From the NCBI RefSeq assembly GCF_016758175.1, contig NZ_QYAB01000001.1, positions 1,715,850 through 1,779,849 of the forward strand: a stretch of DNA of 64,000 bases. Reading direction: 5' to 3'. The notes beneath the pieces were generated by a model. It did not search any database, was not told where the DNA came from, and saw only the letters and a program-made list of their open reading frames with translations. Below are positions 17,670 to 26,085 of the stretch, piece by piece. Positions within the stretch are counted from its first letter, which is position 1. Every line of letters starts with the position of its first letter. Made by a program: the position numbers and the translations under genes. The stretch is from Leucobacter zeae. Its GTDB lineage: Bacteria; Actinomycetota; Actinomycetes; Actinomycetales; Microbacteriaceae.

Positions 17670-19124
17670 GTGACCATGCAGACGAGCGAGGCCGAGGCCC
17701 GCCTGCCGAGGCCCCCGGGGGTCTTCCGGCGGGCGCTCGCTGCGCACCCCCGGGCCGTCGACGTGTTCATCGTCGTCTGGTACGGCATCGGCACGTGCAT
17801 GGGGCTCGGGATCGACTTCATCGGCGCGGCACAGAGCCCGGGCTCCGGCAGCCTCGGCGACTGGTTCGCGGTTCCCGGTTTCCTCGAGTGGCCGTGGTGG
17901 CCGATCGCGTTGCTGCGGACGCTCGTGGTCGCGGCTGCGCTCCTCTTCCGCAGGCGGTTCCCGCTCGCCGGCCTCATCGTCGTCACCCTCGCGCTCTTCG
18001 GGCCGCAGGGCGTCACCGGCGCGGCGAACGGCGTCGCGCTGCTCTTCATGCTCTACGCCGTGCCGGTCTACCGCAGCGTCGCTGCCGGCTGGGCCGGGTA
18101 CGCGATCGCGCTGGTCGGCACCTTGCTCCAGTATCTCTGGGAGTTCAGGACCGATGGATCGGCGCTCGGCTCCGGTGCCGGCTCGGTGCTCGTCGCCGAT
18201 GCGGGCACGGGCGCCCGGAGCACGGGCGAACTGATCGCCGTGAGCATCATCTCGGCGCTCTGGTATCTCGCGGTGGTGATGCTGGGCATCAACCTTGGGA
18301 ATCGGCGACGGTACATCGAGGCCGTGATCGACCGTGCGCATCAGCTCGTGCGCGAGCGCGACCAGCTCGCGCAGCTCGCGGTCGCCGAGGAGCGGTCCCG
18401 GATCGCGCGCGAGATGCACGACATCGTCGCGCATTCGGTCTCGGTGATGATCGCGCTCTCCGAGGGCGCGTCCCGGGCGGCGACCGCCGCGCCGGAGGCC
18501 GCGGCCGACGCCATGCGACGGAGCGCCGAGACCGGGCGCACCGCCCTGGCCGAGATGCGCCGCCTGCTCGGCGCGCTGCACGACGACGAGCAGGCGGCCG
18601 ACCTCGTCCCGCAGCCGGGGCTCGAGCAGCTGCCGCAGCTCGTGCGGAGCTTCGAGGACGCGGGCATCTCGGTCGGTCTCGAGGTGTCGGGCACGGCATC
18701 CGGCGACCGGGGGCAGGAACTCGCCGTCTACCGCGTGGTGCAGGAGGGGCTCACGAACGTGCTCCGCTACGCCGGGGTCGGCGCGCACGCCGACGTGCGC
18801 CTCTGCGTCAGCGGGAGCGGCGTCGAGATCGAGATCGTGGATCGCGGCCGAGCCCCGGGCACGAACGGGCCGACGAGCGGGATCGGCTCGGGGCGCGGCC
18901 TCGCCGGTCTCGCCGAGCGCGTACGCGTGTTCGGGGGACGGATCGAGTCCGGCCCCCGACCCCGTGACGAGGGTCCAGGCTGGCGACTTGCGGCCTACCT
19001 GCCCGTCGACGCCGACGCGAGCGGGGGAGCGCGCCCCGCATCGGCGCCGCCCTCGGCGGCATCCCCGTACGGCGCACCGGACCGTACGGTGCGCGCAGCA
19101 CACACGCAGAAGGAGACCCCATGA
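17670..19124 (+). CDS. Sensor histidine kinase, NarL/DesK type
   Basis: A 484-aa membrane kinase. About five hydrophobic segments fill residues 30-210. The HisKA_3 dimerisation box is ERSRIAREMHDIVAHS with the phospho-acceptor at His250. The HATPase_c domain is near residues 340-450 (VVQEGLTNVLRYAG as N-box, IGSGRGLAGLAERV as G-box). The C-terminal tail is Ala/Pro-rich and disordered. The stop overlaps the regulator start (ATGA), so they form a coupled pair. Control of the adjacent exporter is inferred from position. Confidence 0.93.
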   Translation: MTMQTSEAEARLPRPPGVFRRALAAHPRAVDVFIVVWYGIGTCMGLGIDFIGAAQSPGSGSLGDWFAVPGFLEWPWWPIALLRTLVVAAALLFRRRFPLAGLIVVTLALFGPQGVTGAANGVALLFMLYAVPVYRSVAAGWAGYAIALVGTLLQYLWEFRTDGSALGSGAGSVLVADAGTGARSTGELIAVSIISALWYLAVVMLGINLGNRRRYIEAVIDRAHQLVRERDQLAQLAVAEERSRIAREMHDIVAHSVSVMIALSEGASRAATAAPEAAADAMRRSAETGRTALAEMRRLLGALHDDEQAADLVPQPGLEQLPQLVRSFEDAGISVGLEVSGTASGDRGQELAVYRVVQEGLTNVLRYAGVGAHADVRLCVSGSGVEIEIVDRGRAPGTNGPTSGIGSGRGLAGLAERVRVFGGRIESGPRPRDEGPGWRLAAYLPVDADASGGARPASAPPSAASPYGAPDRTVRAAHTQKETP

Positions 19125-19831
19125 CCGATGCCCCCATCCGAGTGATGCTCGTCGATGACCAGGAGCTGATCCGCACCGGATTCTCGCTGGTGCTGCTCGG
19201 CGAACCCGAGATCGCGGTCGTCGCCGAGGCGTCGGACGGCCAGGACGCCCTCGACGCGCTCGATCGGCTCGCCGCCGCCGGAGGCGGTTGCGACGTCGTG
19301 CTTATGGACGTGCGCATGCCCGGCATGAACGGCATCGACGCGACCGCCGCGATCGTCGAGCGGTATCCCGAGACGCGCGTCCTCGTGCTGACGACCTTCG
19401 ACCTCGACGAGTACGCGACCGGGGCGATCCAGGCGGGCGCCAGCGGGTTCCTGCTCAAGGACGCCAGGCCGACGGAGCTCGTCGATGCGATCCGTCGCGT
19501 CGCCTCGGGCGACGCCGCGATGGCGCCCAGCGTGACTCGGCGGATGCTCGAGCAGCTGCGGGGCATGGAGGGCGGCCTCACCATGGGAGGGGACGGCTCC
19601 GGGGGCGCAGAGGGCGGCTCAGACGCGCTCGATCCCGAGCTCGAGGTGCTGACGGAGCGCGAACTCGATGTGCTCAGGCTCATCTCGGAGGGAAGCAACA
19701 ACGCCGAGATTAGCGCCGCGCTCTTCCTGTCGGAATCGACGGTCAAGACCCATGTCGGCCGTGTGCTCTCGAAGCTCCAGCTGCGGGACCGTGTGCACGC
19801 GGTGATCTTCGCGAAGCAGCACGGGCTGTGA
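19121..19831 (+). CDS. Response regulator, NarL/LuxR type
   Basis: A 236-aa regulator. The receiver domain has the acidic pair VDDQE at residues 11-15, the phospho-acceptor Asp63 in LMDVRMPGMNG, and the conserved lysine in FLLKDARP. After a Gly-rich linker of about 30 residues, a LuxR HTH follows (LTERELDVLRLISEGSNN, then ESTVKTHVGRVLSKL). The cognate kinase is the overlapping upstream gene. Confidence 0.95.
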   Translation: MTDAPIRVMLVDDQELIRTGFSLVLLGEPEIAVVAEASDGQDALDALDRLAAAGGGCDVVLMDVRMPGMNGIDATAAIVERYPETRVLVLTTFDLDEYATGAIQAGASGFLLKDARPTELVDAIRRVASGDAAMAPSVTRRMLEQLRGMEGGLTMGGDGSGGAEGGSDALDPELEVLTERELDVLRLISEGSNNAEISAALFLSESTVKTHVGRVLSKLQLRDRVHAVIFAKQHGL

Positions 19832-19890
19832 CCCGCCGACTTCTCGGGCGACTCCTGGCTGCGTCGCAGGGCGCGAGCCGCCGGACCCCG

Positions 19891-19896
19891 TAGGCT
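19891..19896 (+). promoter_or_regulatory. -10 box for coaD
   Basis: TAGGCT, then 7 nt, then the coaD ATG at 19904. This excludes the GTG at 19898 as a leaderless start. Confidence 0.6.
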
Positions 19897-19903
19897 AGTG
19901 GCC

Positions 19904-20398
19904 ATGAGTAAGATCGCCGTCGTACCAGGCTCGTTCGACCCGGTGACCCTGGGGCATCTCGACGTCATCCGTCGCGCCGCCGGGGTCTTCGATGAGGTGC
20001 ACGTGCTCGTCGTGCACAACCCGGGGAAGGACGCGATGCTGCCGATCGCGGAGCGCGTCGCCCTGATCCAGAAGTCCCTCGACGAGGCTCCCGACATGCC
20101 CGCGAACGTCAAGGTCGCGTCGTGGTCGGTCGGACTGCTCGTCGACTACTGCACCGAGGTCGGCGCATCGGTGCTGGTGAAGGGCATCCGGTCGCAGATC
20201 GATGTCGCCTACGAGACGCCGATGGTGCTGATGAACCGGAGCCTCGCGAACGTCGAGACGGTGTTCATGCTGCCCGACCCGATGCACGCGCACGTCTCGA
20301 GCACGCTGGTGCGCCAGGTCGCATCGCTCGGCGGCGACGTCAGCCCGTACGTCCCGGGCGCCGTCGCGCGGTTCCTGGACCAGACGAGGCCCGCCTGA
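19904..20398 (+). CDS. coaD: Pantetheine-phosphate adenylyltransferase
   Basis: CoaD adenylates 4'-phosphopantetheine to dephospho-CoA. The 164-aa protein has the nucleotidyltransferase motif [12 protein letters not shown] near residues 9-20 and the C-terminal SSTLVR variant of ISSTxxR. It heads a chain with DUF177 (1-nt overlap, TGATG), rpmF, rnc and mutM. Confidence 0.97.
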   Translation: MSKIAVVPGSFDPVTLGHLDVIRRAAGVFDEVHVLVVHNPGKDAMLPIAERVALIQKSLDEAPDMPANVKVASWSVGLLVDYCTEVGASVLVKGIRSQIDVAYETPMVLMNRSLANVETVFMLPDPMHAHVSSTLVRQVASLGGDVSPYVPGAVARFLDQTRPA

Positions 20399-20979
20399 TG
20401 GCGGCGACGGCCTCGCGCGTGTTCGAGGAGAACATCCGCGACATCATGAACCGACCGGGCGAGATGCGCGAGCGCTCGCGCAGCGTCGTCGCACCCGAGA
20501 AGTTCGGCGAGGGCATCGCCGAGGTGCCCGCCGGCACGCGGATGGATCTCGACGTCAGGCTCGAGTCGGTCCACGAGGGGATTCTCGCATCCGTCGAGGT
20601 GGCGACGAGCATGCACGCCGAGTGCGGTCGGTGCCTGAAAGATTTCACCACGCCGTTTCAAGTCGAGTTTCAGGAGCTTTTCGCGTATACTCCTACGGAG
20701 GCCGAAGAGTACGGGGTTCACGGTGATCACGTGGATCTTGAACCCCCGCTCCGAGACGCGGTAGTGCTTGCACTGCCGTTCCAGCCTGTGTGTCGCCCGG
20801 ACTGCCCGGGACTCGATCCCGAGTCCGGTGAGCTGCGCGAGGCCGAGGCTGCGGCGGTGCTCGACGCGGGAATCGACCCGCGCTGGGCGGCGCTGGCCGG
20901 TTTCCATGCCGGTGCGCTCGAAGCCCAGGCTGAAGAAGGACCTGGCTCGGGGGAGATTCCCGAGCCCGAAAGCAAGTAG
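20398..20979 (+). CDS. DUF177 (YceD) family protein
   Basis: A 193-aa YceD/DUF177 protein; this family sits next to rpmF across bacteria and has been tied to 23S rRNA accumulation. The cysteine pattern is visible: CGRC near residue 80, and CRPDC near 137. The acidic stretch EEYGVHGDHVDLEP and the C-terminal acidic tail are typical. The start overlaps the coaD stop by one base, and rpmF starts 15 nt after its stop. Confidence 0.9.
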   Translation: MAATASRVFEENIRDIMNRPGEMRERSRSVVAPEKFGEGIAEVPAGTRMDLDVRLESVHEGILASVEVATSMHAECGRCLKDFTTPFQVEFQELFAYTPTEAEEYGVHGDHVDLEPPLRDAVVLALPFQPVCRPDCPGLDPESGELREAEAAAVLDAGIDPRWAALAGFHAGALEAQAEEGPGSGEIPEPESK

Positions 20980-20994
20980 GAAGTAGAGAACATC

Positions 20995-21198
20995 ATGGCT
21001 GTTCCCAAGCGGAAGATGTCGCGCTCGAACACCCGTCACCGTCGTTCGGCGTGGAAGGCCGAGGCCCCCAAGCTGGTCAAGACCGTCGAGAACGGCAAGA
21101 CCGTCTACAGCCTCCCGCACCGCGCCCGCGTGGTCGAGGACTCGCAGGGCACCCCCCTGTTCCTCGAGTACAAGGGTCGCAAGGTCGCCGACGCGTAA
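20995..21198 (+). CDS. rpmF: 50S ribosomal protein L32
   Basis: L32 (67 aa) begins with the invariant [20 protein letters not shown]. No cysteine is present, so this is a zinc-free form without the CxxC ribbon. An AGGAAGTAGAG Shine-Dalgarno region precedes the ATG. It is co-transcribed with DUF177 and rnc; the gap to rnc is 4 nt. Confidence 0.97.
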   Translation: MAVPKRKMSRSNTRHRRSAWKAEAPKLVKTVENGKTVYSLPHRARVVEDSQGTPLFLEYKGRKVADA

Positions 21199-21202
21199 GA
21201 CC

Positions 21203-21958
21203 GTGTCGCACGCTGCTGCATCGTCGGCATCGCCTGCGTCATCGGAACAGCCGTCGGGAACGCCGCAGGGCGCTCCCGGCGGCTTTCTCGATCCGTTCGG
21301 CGTCGCGATCGATCCCGAGCTGCTTCAGCTCGCGCTGACCCACCGGTCCTGGGCCTACGAGCACGGGGGAGCGCCGCACAACGAGCGTCTCGAGTTCCTC
21401 GGCGACTCGATCCTCGGCCAGGCCGTCACCGTGAAGCTCTTCCGGGACTTTCCCGACCTGCCCGAGGGCGAGCTCGCAAAACGCCGTGCCGCGCTCGTGT
21501 CGACGGTCGCCCTCGCCGAGGTCGCCCGCGGCCTGCGGCTCGGCCCGTCGCTGCGTCTCGGCAAAGGGGAGAAGCAGACGGGCGGTCGCGACAAGGAATC
21601 GATCCTCGCCGACACCGTCGAGGCACTGATCGGCGCGGTCTTCCTATCGGCGGGCCCCGAGGTCGCGGGCAGGTTCGTGCTCGACCTGATCGCGCCGCTG
21701 CTCGCCGACCCGGATCGCTTCACCGTCACGCTCGATCCGAAGACCTCGCTGCAGCAGGAGGCCGTGCGCCGCGGGCTTCCGTACCCCCCGTACGAGACCC
21801 GGGGATCCGGCCCGGACCACGACCGGCGCTACGACTCGACCGTCACGCTCGACGGGGTCACGGGTCGCGGCAGCGGGACGAGCAAGAAGAACGCGGAGCT
21901 CGCGGCCGCGCGCGACGCCGTGGAGCGGCTCCAGCGGTCGCGCAGACGCTCCGCATGA
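21203..21958 (+). CDS. rnc: Ribonuclease III
   Basis: RNase III (251 aa) cleaves double-stranded RNA in rRNA and mRNA processing. The signature NERLEFLGDSILGQAV carries the catalytic acidic residues. A second acidic cluster lies in KESILADTVEALIGAVF, and a C-terminal dsRNA-binding domain covers roughly residues 180-248. The GTG start lies 4 nt after rpmF. The first 35 residues are Ser/Ala/Pro-rich and variable. Confidence 0.96.
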   Translation: MSHAAASSASPASSEQPSGTPQGAPGGFLDPFGVAIDPELLQLALTHRSWAYEHGGAPHNERLEFLGDSILGQAVTVKLFRDFPDLPEGELAKRRAALVSTVALAEVARGLRLGPSLRLGKGEKQTGGRDKESILADTVEALIGAVFLSAGPEVAGRFVLDLIAPLLADPDRFTVTLDPKTSLQQEAVRRGLPYPPYETRGSGPDHDRRYDSTVTLDGVTGRGSGTSKKNAELAAARDAVERLQRSRRRSA

Positions 21959-21980
21959 GCGGCCTCGCTGTGCGGCTCCC

Positions 21981-22050
21981 GTCGTCCTGCACGAGCGGAG
22001 CGGTTCTCTCCCCGTCATCCTGCGCGAGCGGAGCGAGTCGCAGGATCCAC
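21981..22050 (+). repeat. Dispersed repeat, copy B, with a decayed unit
   Basis: The full 37-nt unit at 22014-22050 is identical to copy A at 6851-6887. A partial unit (GTCGTCCTGCACGAGCGG) starts at 21981. The unit ends 4 nt before the mutM GTG, and its CAGGA lies about 10 nt upstream of that start, where a Shine-Dalgarno would be. Confidence 0.88.
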
Positions 22051-22054
22051 GCGC

Positions 22055-23098
22055 GTGCCTGAACTGCCCGAGGTCGAGGTCGTCCGCGCCGGTCTCGCGC
22101 CAGCGGTCACCGGTGCGCGGATCGTCGCCGTCGAGGTGCGCGACGCCCGCGCACTGAAGCGTCACCTGCCGATCGGAAGCGACGGTCTGCCGGCCGATGA
22201 CGGGCTCGGCGGACACGGCGTCACGCTTTCGGGTGGCGCCGCGGTCGCGCGCGCAGCTGATTTCGAGCGGCGCGCCACCGGCCTCCATCTCGCGGCGCCG
22301 CTGCGGCGGGGCAAGTTCATGTGGATCCCGGTGGCGGAAGGGGAGTCGGCTCCCGCTTCGGCCGCTTCCGCCTCCGGCCCGGGGTCCGCTCGGCCAGGCT
22401 TCGGAACCGGCCCGGCCCGGCACGCGCTGCTCGCGCACCTCGGCATGAGCGGTCAGTTGCTGCTGCGCTCGCACGAGGCCGCGGACGACCGTCACGTACG
22501 GATCCGGTTGTGGATCGAACATCCTGACCACGGCGAGCTGCGCCTCGACTTCGCGGACCAGCGTCTGTTCGGATCCCTCGCGCTCGACGCGCTCGTCGCC
22601 GACCCGACGGTTCCCGACGAGACGATCCCGACGCAGGCGCTGCACATCGCGCGCGACCCGCTCGATCCGGCCTTCGACGATCGTGCGTTCCTCGTCGCAC
22701 TCACCTCCCGTGCGAGCGGCGTGAAGAAGCTGCTGCTGGATCAGACGCTCATCAGCGGGGTCGGCAACATCTATGCCGACGAAGCCCTGTGGCGGGCGCG
22801 GCTGCATCCCGAGCGCCCCGGCTCGTCGCTCAGTCGTCGGAAGGCCGCTGAGTTGCTCACGGCGCTGCGGGCCGTCTTCGGGCAGGCTCTCGCGGAGGGC
22901 GGAACGAGCTTCGACGAGCAATACGTGAACGTGAACGGGCAGGCGGGGTATTTTGCGCACTCGCTGCACGCGTACGGGCGAACGGGGGATCCGTGCGATC
23001 GGTGCGGCGCTGCGATCGCGCGGATTCCGTTTGCCGGCCGGTCCTCTCACTTCTGCCCCAGGTGCCAGCGCATGCGCTCTGTCCCGAGGTCGACCTGA
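22055..23098 (+). CDS. mutM: Formamidopyrimidine-DNA glycosylase
   Basis: MutM/Fpg removes 8-oxoguanine and FaPy lesions. The mature N-terminus Pro-Glu-Leu-Pro-Glu directly after the initiator fixes the GTG start, because Pro2 is the catalytic amine. The C-terminal zinc finger has CDRCGAAI and HFCPRCQ. The H2TH region is LISGVGNIYADEALW. At 347 aa it is longer than usual (about 270-300), because of an Ala/Gly/Ser-rich insert near residues 94-118 and a second loop near residues 45-70. Confidence 0.96.
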   Translation: MPELPEVEVVRAGLAPAVTGARIVAVEVRDARALKRHLPIGSDGLPADDGLGGHGVTLSGGAAVARAADFERRATGLHLAAPLRRGKFMWIPVAEGESAPASAASASGPGSARPGFGTGPARHALLAHLGMSGQLLLRSHEAADDRHVRIRLWIEHPDHGELRLDFADQRLFGSLALDALVADPTVPDETIPTQALHIARDPLDPAFDDRAFLVALTSRASGVKKLLLDQTLISGVGNIYADEALWRARLHPERPGSSLSRRKAAELLTALRAVFGQALAEGGTSFDEQYVNVNGQAGYFAHSLHAYGRTGDPCDRCGAAIARIPFAGRSSHFCPRCQRMRSVPRST

Positions 23099-23199
23099 GC
23101 GACGCTCCCAATCCGCCGGCCCGTTTGCACCGCAGCCGCCGCGGATGCGGCTCTCCGGCTCGGGGAGCATCGTCAGCGGTGCCGGGAGCGGGCCTCGAG

Positions 23200-23205
23200 T
23201 AGGCT
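23200..23205 (+). promoter_or_regulatory. -10 box for the 23212 gene
   Basis: TAGGCT, then 6 nt, then the ATG at 23212. Confidence 0.5.
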
Positions 23206-23211
23206 GCAGGC

Positions 23212-23511
23212 ATGGTGAGGCGGGTGGACATGCCGCAGGGCGGGGGAGGCGCGCCAGGCGACAGGACGACCTCACGTCTTCACATCGCCCTCAAGCGCGG
23301 CCTGTACGTGTTCAGCGGGTTCTTCGGCGCTGCGATCCTCTGCTACATCCTCACGTTCATGTGGTTCCGGAGGATCGACGGACCCATGGAGCTGCCTCTG
23401 CCCGTCTGGATCATGCTGTTGCCGACGCTCGTCGCGCTCGGATCCGGGGTGCTCACGAGCCTGATCGTGATGGTCGTCAACCTCGCCCGGAGTCGGCCGC
23501 ACTGGGAGTGA
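23212..23511 (+). CDS. Small two-TM membrane protein, unknown function
   Basis: A 99-aa protein not recognised as a named family. About 25 polar residues (Gly-rich) are followed by two hydrophobic helices, roughly residues 30-50 and 64-88, with a short loop containing RRIDGPMELPLP between them. A leaderless -10 box 6 nt upstream and normal high-GC codon use support it being real. It begins a run of small accessory genes between mutM and smc. Confidence 0.65.
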   Translation: MVRRVDMPQGGGGAPGDRTTSRLHIALKRGLYVFSGFFGAAILCYILTFMWFRRIDGPMELPLPVWIMLLPTLVALGSGVLTSLIVMVVNLARSRPHWE

Positions 23512-23569
23512 GGGCCCGGAGCGGTCGATCGAGGCGCGGGAGCGGTCCTACTCGCAGCCCGCTCGCCGC

Positions 23570-23575
23570 TAGGCT
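23570..23575 (+). promoter_or_regulatory. -10 box for the 23583 gene
   Basis: TAGGCT, then 7 nt, then the ATG at 23583. Confidence 0.5.
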
Positions 23576-23582
23576 GCCCAGC

Positions 23583-24323
23583 ATGACCGTTTCTTCCGAG
23601 CATCGCGATCCCGAGCATCGCGATGCCGAGCCGCCCCGGCCTGCGGCGAACTCGCACGACGCGCATCGGGTCGCGCAATGGCGCCGCGACGGCGACGATA
23701 TCGTGCTCCGGTTCCGCGGTGCAGACCTGCGCGCAGCGATGAGTCCGGCGTTCGTGTCGACCGCGGCCGGGATCGGCGTCGCGGCGGGTCTTGTTGCCGC
23801 GCTCGCCGGAATGGAACCGGCCGGCGCGCTGCTGACCGGCGCGCTCGCGCTCGGGCTGGTCCTTTCGCTCGTGTCGTTCGTGCGCCTGAGTCTCGCGGCT
23901 CGCGATGTCGAACTCGTCTTCGGCGTCGGCTCGCTCGCGACCCGCGACCCGGAGCGTCGGCCGGCGCAGCGGCTGGTCGACGACGGGGCGCCTCCTGGCG
24001 ACCGCGAACTGCCGTACTCGGAGCTGTCCGCGGTGCTCATCGTGCACGACGGCCCTCCCTCCCGTATTCGGGTGCGCGCACGCGGACGCCGGCGCGGTGC
24101 GCGCTGGGTCATCGGGGGACTGTACCGTCACCCGGCCGTCGAGGCGTTCATCGACGCCGTGCCGGACGCGCTGCACGAGCGTCTGCGCTCCGCCGGGTTC
24201 GCGGGAGGCGCCGCGGTGCGCCGCAGGATCCGCTGGTCCGAGTACCGGGCCGTGCGGGGGTCCGGTGGCGGCGTCGACGCGCCGCCCCGGGACCGTTCCG
24301 ACCCCGATACGCTTTCCGGATGA
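23583..24323 (+). CDS. Two-TM membrane protein, unknown function
   Basis: A 246-aa protein. A 50-residue charged N-terminal region (repeated EHRD) is followed by two TM helices at about residues 60-78 and 84-102. An Arg-rich cytosolic C-terminal part follows, with RIRVRARGRRRGARW. The layout resembles bacterial PH-like or DUF-type membrane proteins, but I cannot name the family. The stop overlaps the next ATG (ATGA at 24320-24323). Confidence 0.6.
   Translation: MTVSSEHRDPEHRDAEPPRPAANSHDAHRVAQWRRDGDDIVLRFRGADLRAAMSPAFVSTAAGIGVAAGLVAALAGMEPAGALLTGALALGLVLSLVSFVRLSLAARDVELVFGVGSLATRDPERRPAQRLVDDGAPPGDRELPYSELSAVLIVHDGPPSRIRVRARGRRRGARWVIGGLYRHPAVEAFIDAVPDALHERLRSAGFAGGAAVRRRIRWSEYRAVRGSGGGVDAPPRDRSDPDTLSG
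24308..24313 (+). promoter_or_regulatory. -10 box for mepB-like gene
   Basis: TACGCT inside the end of the preceding gene, 6 nt before ATG 24320. The gene could use both its own leaderless transcript and ATGA coupling. Confidence 0.45.
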
Positions 24324-24784
24324 GCTTCGCCGCATTCCGTCGTTATGCGAACAGCGTCGGCATCGCACTCGGACCCGGCGACGGGCCGTCGCCTGAGGAA
24401 CAGCGGAGCGACTACGAATCCGGCATCGTCCGCCTGCCCGACGGGCTGTGGCGGCTGCGGACGGCGCGGGTCACCCCGACGAAACCGGGCGCCTTCGCGG
24501 CAGTCTGGGAGCGCGGCGAGGATGGGCGCACTCGGCCGCTGCAGGCGTCGGACGGGATCCGCGGACTCCTGGTCTTCGTCGAGGACGGGGAGCGCTTCGG
24601 CGTGTTCCGTTTCACCTCTGCGGACCTCGTCCGACTCGGCGTCGCGCGGACCGGTTCGCAGCAGGGTAAGCGCGGGTTCCGACTCTACCCCGCCTGGTGC
24701 TCGGACCTGAACCCGGCGGCGCGGCGCACGCAGCGCGAGCAGGCCCCGTCCTTCACGTCGCTGGCCGAGCCTCAGCGGGCGTGA
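24320..24784 (+). CDS. MepB family protein
   Basis: A 154-aa MepB-like protein. The family hallmarks appear in order: YESGIVRLPDG, TARVTPTKPGAFAAVW, GVFRFTSADLVRLGV and GKRGFRLYPAW. Staphylococcal MepB is encoded with the MepA multidrug efflux pump, but its molecular function is unknown. No efflux pump is adjacent here, so no role is assigned. Confidence 0.75.
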   Translation: MSFAAFRRYANSVGIALGPGDGPSPEEQRSDYESGIVRLPDGLWRLRTARVTPTKPGAFAAVWERGEDGRTRPLQASDGIRGLLVFVEDGERFGVFRFTSADLVRLGVARTGSQQGKRGFRLYPAWCSDLNPAARRTQREQAPSFTSLAEPQRA

Positions 24785-24828
24785 TTCGCTCTGGCGATCC
24801 GGCGTCGTGGCGTGCCACACTGAACCGC

Positions 24829-25401
24829 ATGAGCATCGAGGTTCGCCCCGCGGTCGTGTTCGAGGACGTCGCGGCCGTCGTCGGTCCGAAGAAGCCGACG
24901 TCCAATGTCTGCTTCTGCCTGAGCTACCGCATCGGCAACAAGGAGAACGTCTCGCTGCGCGGCGAGGCGCGCGCGAATCGGGTCAGGGAGCTGTGCGATC
25001 AGGATCCGCCGCCCGGAGTGCTCGCCTACCTCGACGGCGAGCCGGTCGGCTGGGCGGCCGTGCATCCCAGGGCCGGGACCAGTTTCGCCCGCAACCGCCT
25101 GATCCCGCACGTGGACGACCTCGATGTCTGGTCGCTGTGGTGCTTCCGGGTGAAGCCGGGGCATCGGAAGCAGGGGATCCTGCACGCGCTCGTCGCGGGC
25201 GCCGTCGAGCATGCGCGGGACTCCGGCGCGGTCGCGATCGAGGGATATCCGGTCGACAACGGAGGCGAACGGGTCAACCTGACGATGGCGTACGTCGGCA
25301 CCCGAAGTCTGTTCGAGCGGGCGGGGTTCACCTACGCCGCCGACACCCGCTCCGTGCTCGACGGGTTCCCGCGAGTGCTCATGCGCAAGTCGCTCGTGTG
25401 A
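24829..25401 (+). CDS. GNAT family N-acetyltransferase
   Basis: A 190-aa GNAT protein. The acetyl-CoA-binding region is SLWCFRVKPGHRKQGILHAL at about residues 104-123, and the fold ends with SLFERAGFTYA. The N-terminal third has a cysteine-containing SNVCFCLSYR segment. The ATG follows a weak -10-like CACACT. The substrate cannot be told. Confidence 0.75.
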   Translation: MSIEVRPAVVFEDVAAVVGPKKPTSNVCFCLSYRIGNKENVSLRGEARANRVRELCDQDPPPGVLAYLDGEPVGWAAVHPRAGTSFARNRLIPHVDDLDVWSLWCFRVKPGHRKQGILHALVAGAVEHARDSGAVAIEGYPVDNGGERVNLTMAYVGTRSLFERAGFTYAADTRSVLDGFPRVLMRKSLV

Positions 25402-25442
25402 ACGGCGGGACCCGCCGGACTCTTCGGCGCCCCAGCGACCGC

Positions 25443-25448
25443 TAGCCT
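25443..25448 (+). promoter_or_regulatory. -10 box for isochorismatase-like gene
   Basis: TAGCCT, then 6 nt, then the ATG at 25455. Confidence 0.55.
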
Positions 25449-25454
25449 GATGCC

Positions 25455-26036
25455 ATGCAGAAATCGTTGACGGATGTACCCGCGACCGGCCAGGGCCCAG
25501 CGCTCGTCGTGATCGACGTGCAGCGCGGCTTCGACGACGGCGAGTACTGGGGCCGTCGCGACAACCCCGCGTGCGAGGAGCACATCGGAGCGCTCATCGC
25601 GCGCTGGCGGGAACGCGGCCTGCCCGTCGTGTTCGTGCGGCACGACTCCGAGGATCCGGACTCGCCGCTCGCGCCTGCCTCGCCGGGGAACGCGTTCAAG
25701 GATGTGATCGCGGGGGAGCCGGATCTGCTCGTGAGCAAGTCCGTCAACTCGAGCTTCTACGGCACACCGGACCTGCACGCCTGGCTCGACGAGCGGGGGA
25801 TCCCGGGGATCGTCATCTGCGGCATCACGACGAATCACTGCTGCGAGACGACCGCACGCATGGGCGGGAACCTCGGCTACGACGTCGTGTTCGTGGCCGA
25901 TGCGACGCACACCTTCGACCGCCGGGCGCTCGACGGCGAAGTCGTTCCCGCGGAAGAGCTCTCGCGAATCACTGCGGCGAATCTGCACGGAGAGTTCGCG
26001 ACCGTCCGTACGACCGCGGAGGTGCTGGCCGGCTGA
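25455..26036 (+). CDS. Cysteine hydrolase, isochorismatase family
   Basis: A 193-aa isochorismatase-like hydrolase. The catalytic Asp is in LVVIDVQRGF near residue 22. A cis-peptide/cysteine region VICGITTNHCCETTARMG carries the nucleophile near residue 130, and a lysine lies in LLVSKSVNSSF. Members include nicotinamidases and other amidases; the substrate is not predictable here. It stands alone with its own leaderless promoter. Confidence 0.88.
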   Translation: MQKSLTDVPATGQGPALVVIDVQRGFDDGEYWGRRDNPACEEHIGALIARWRERGLPVVFVRHDSEDPDSPLAPASPGNAFKDVIAGEPDLLVSKSVNSSFYGTPDLHAWLDERGIPGIVICGITTNHCCETTARMGGNLGYDVVFVADATHTFDRRALDGEVVPAEELSRITAANLHGEFATVRTTAEVLAG

Positions 26037-26085
26037 GGCCGTATGACGCCGGCTGACGGATCGTGCCCAGGGCGGCAGGCCGCCG

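Noticed and set aside
16614..19103. About 830-codon minus-strand open frame opposite the exporter and sensor kinase
   Set aside because: Low-complexity Arg/Glu/Gly product with no domain; the plus-strand genes are clear.
19898..19903. GTG start for coaD
   Set aside because: It lies 1 nt after the -10 box, whereas ATG 19904 gives the conserved [12 protein letters not shown] start with leaderless spacing.
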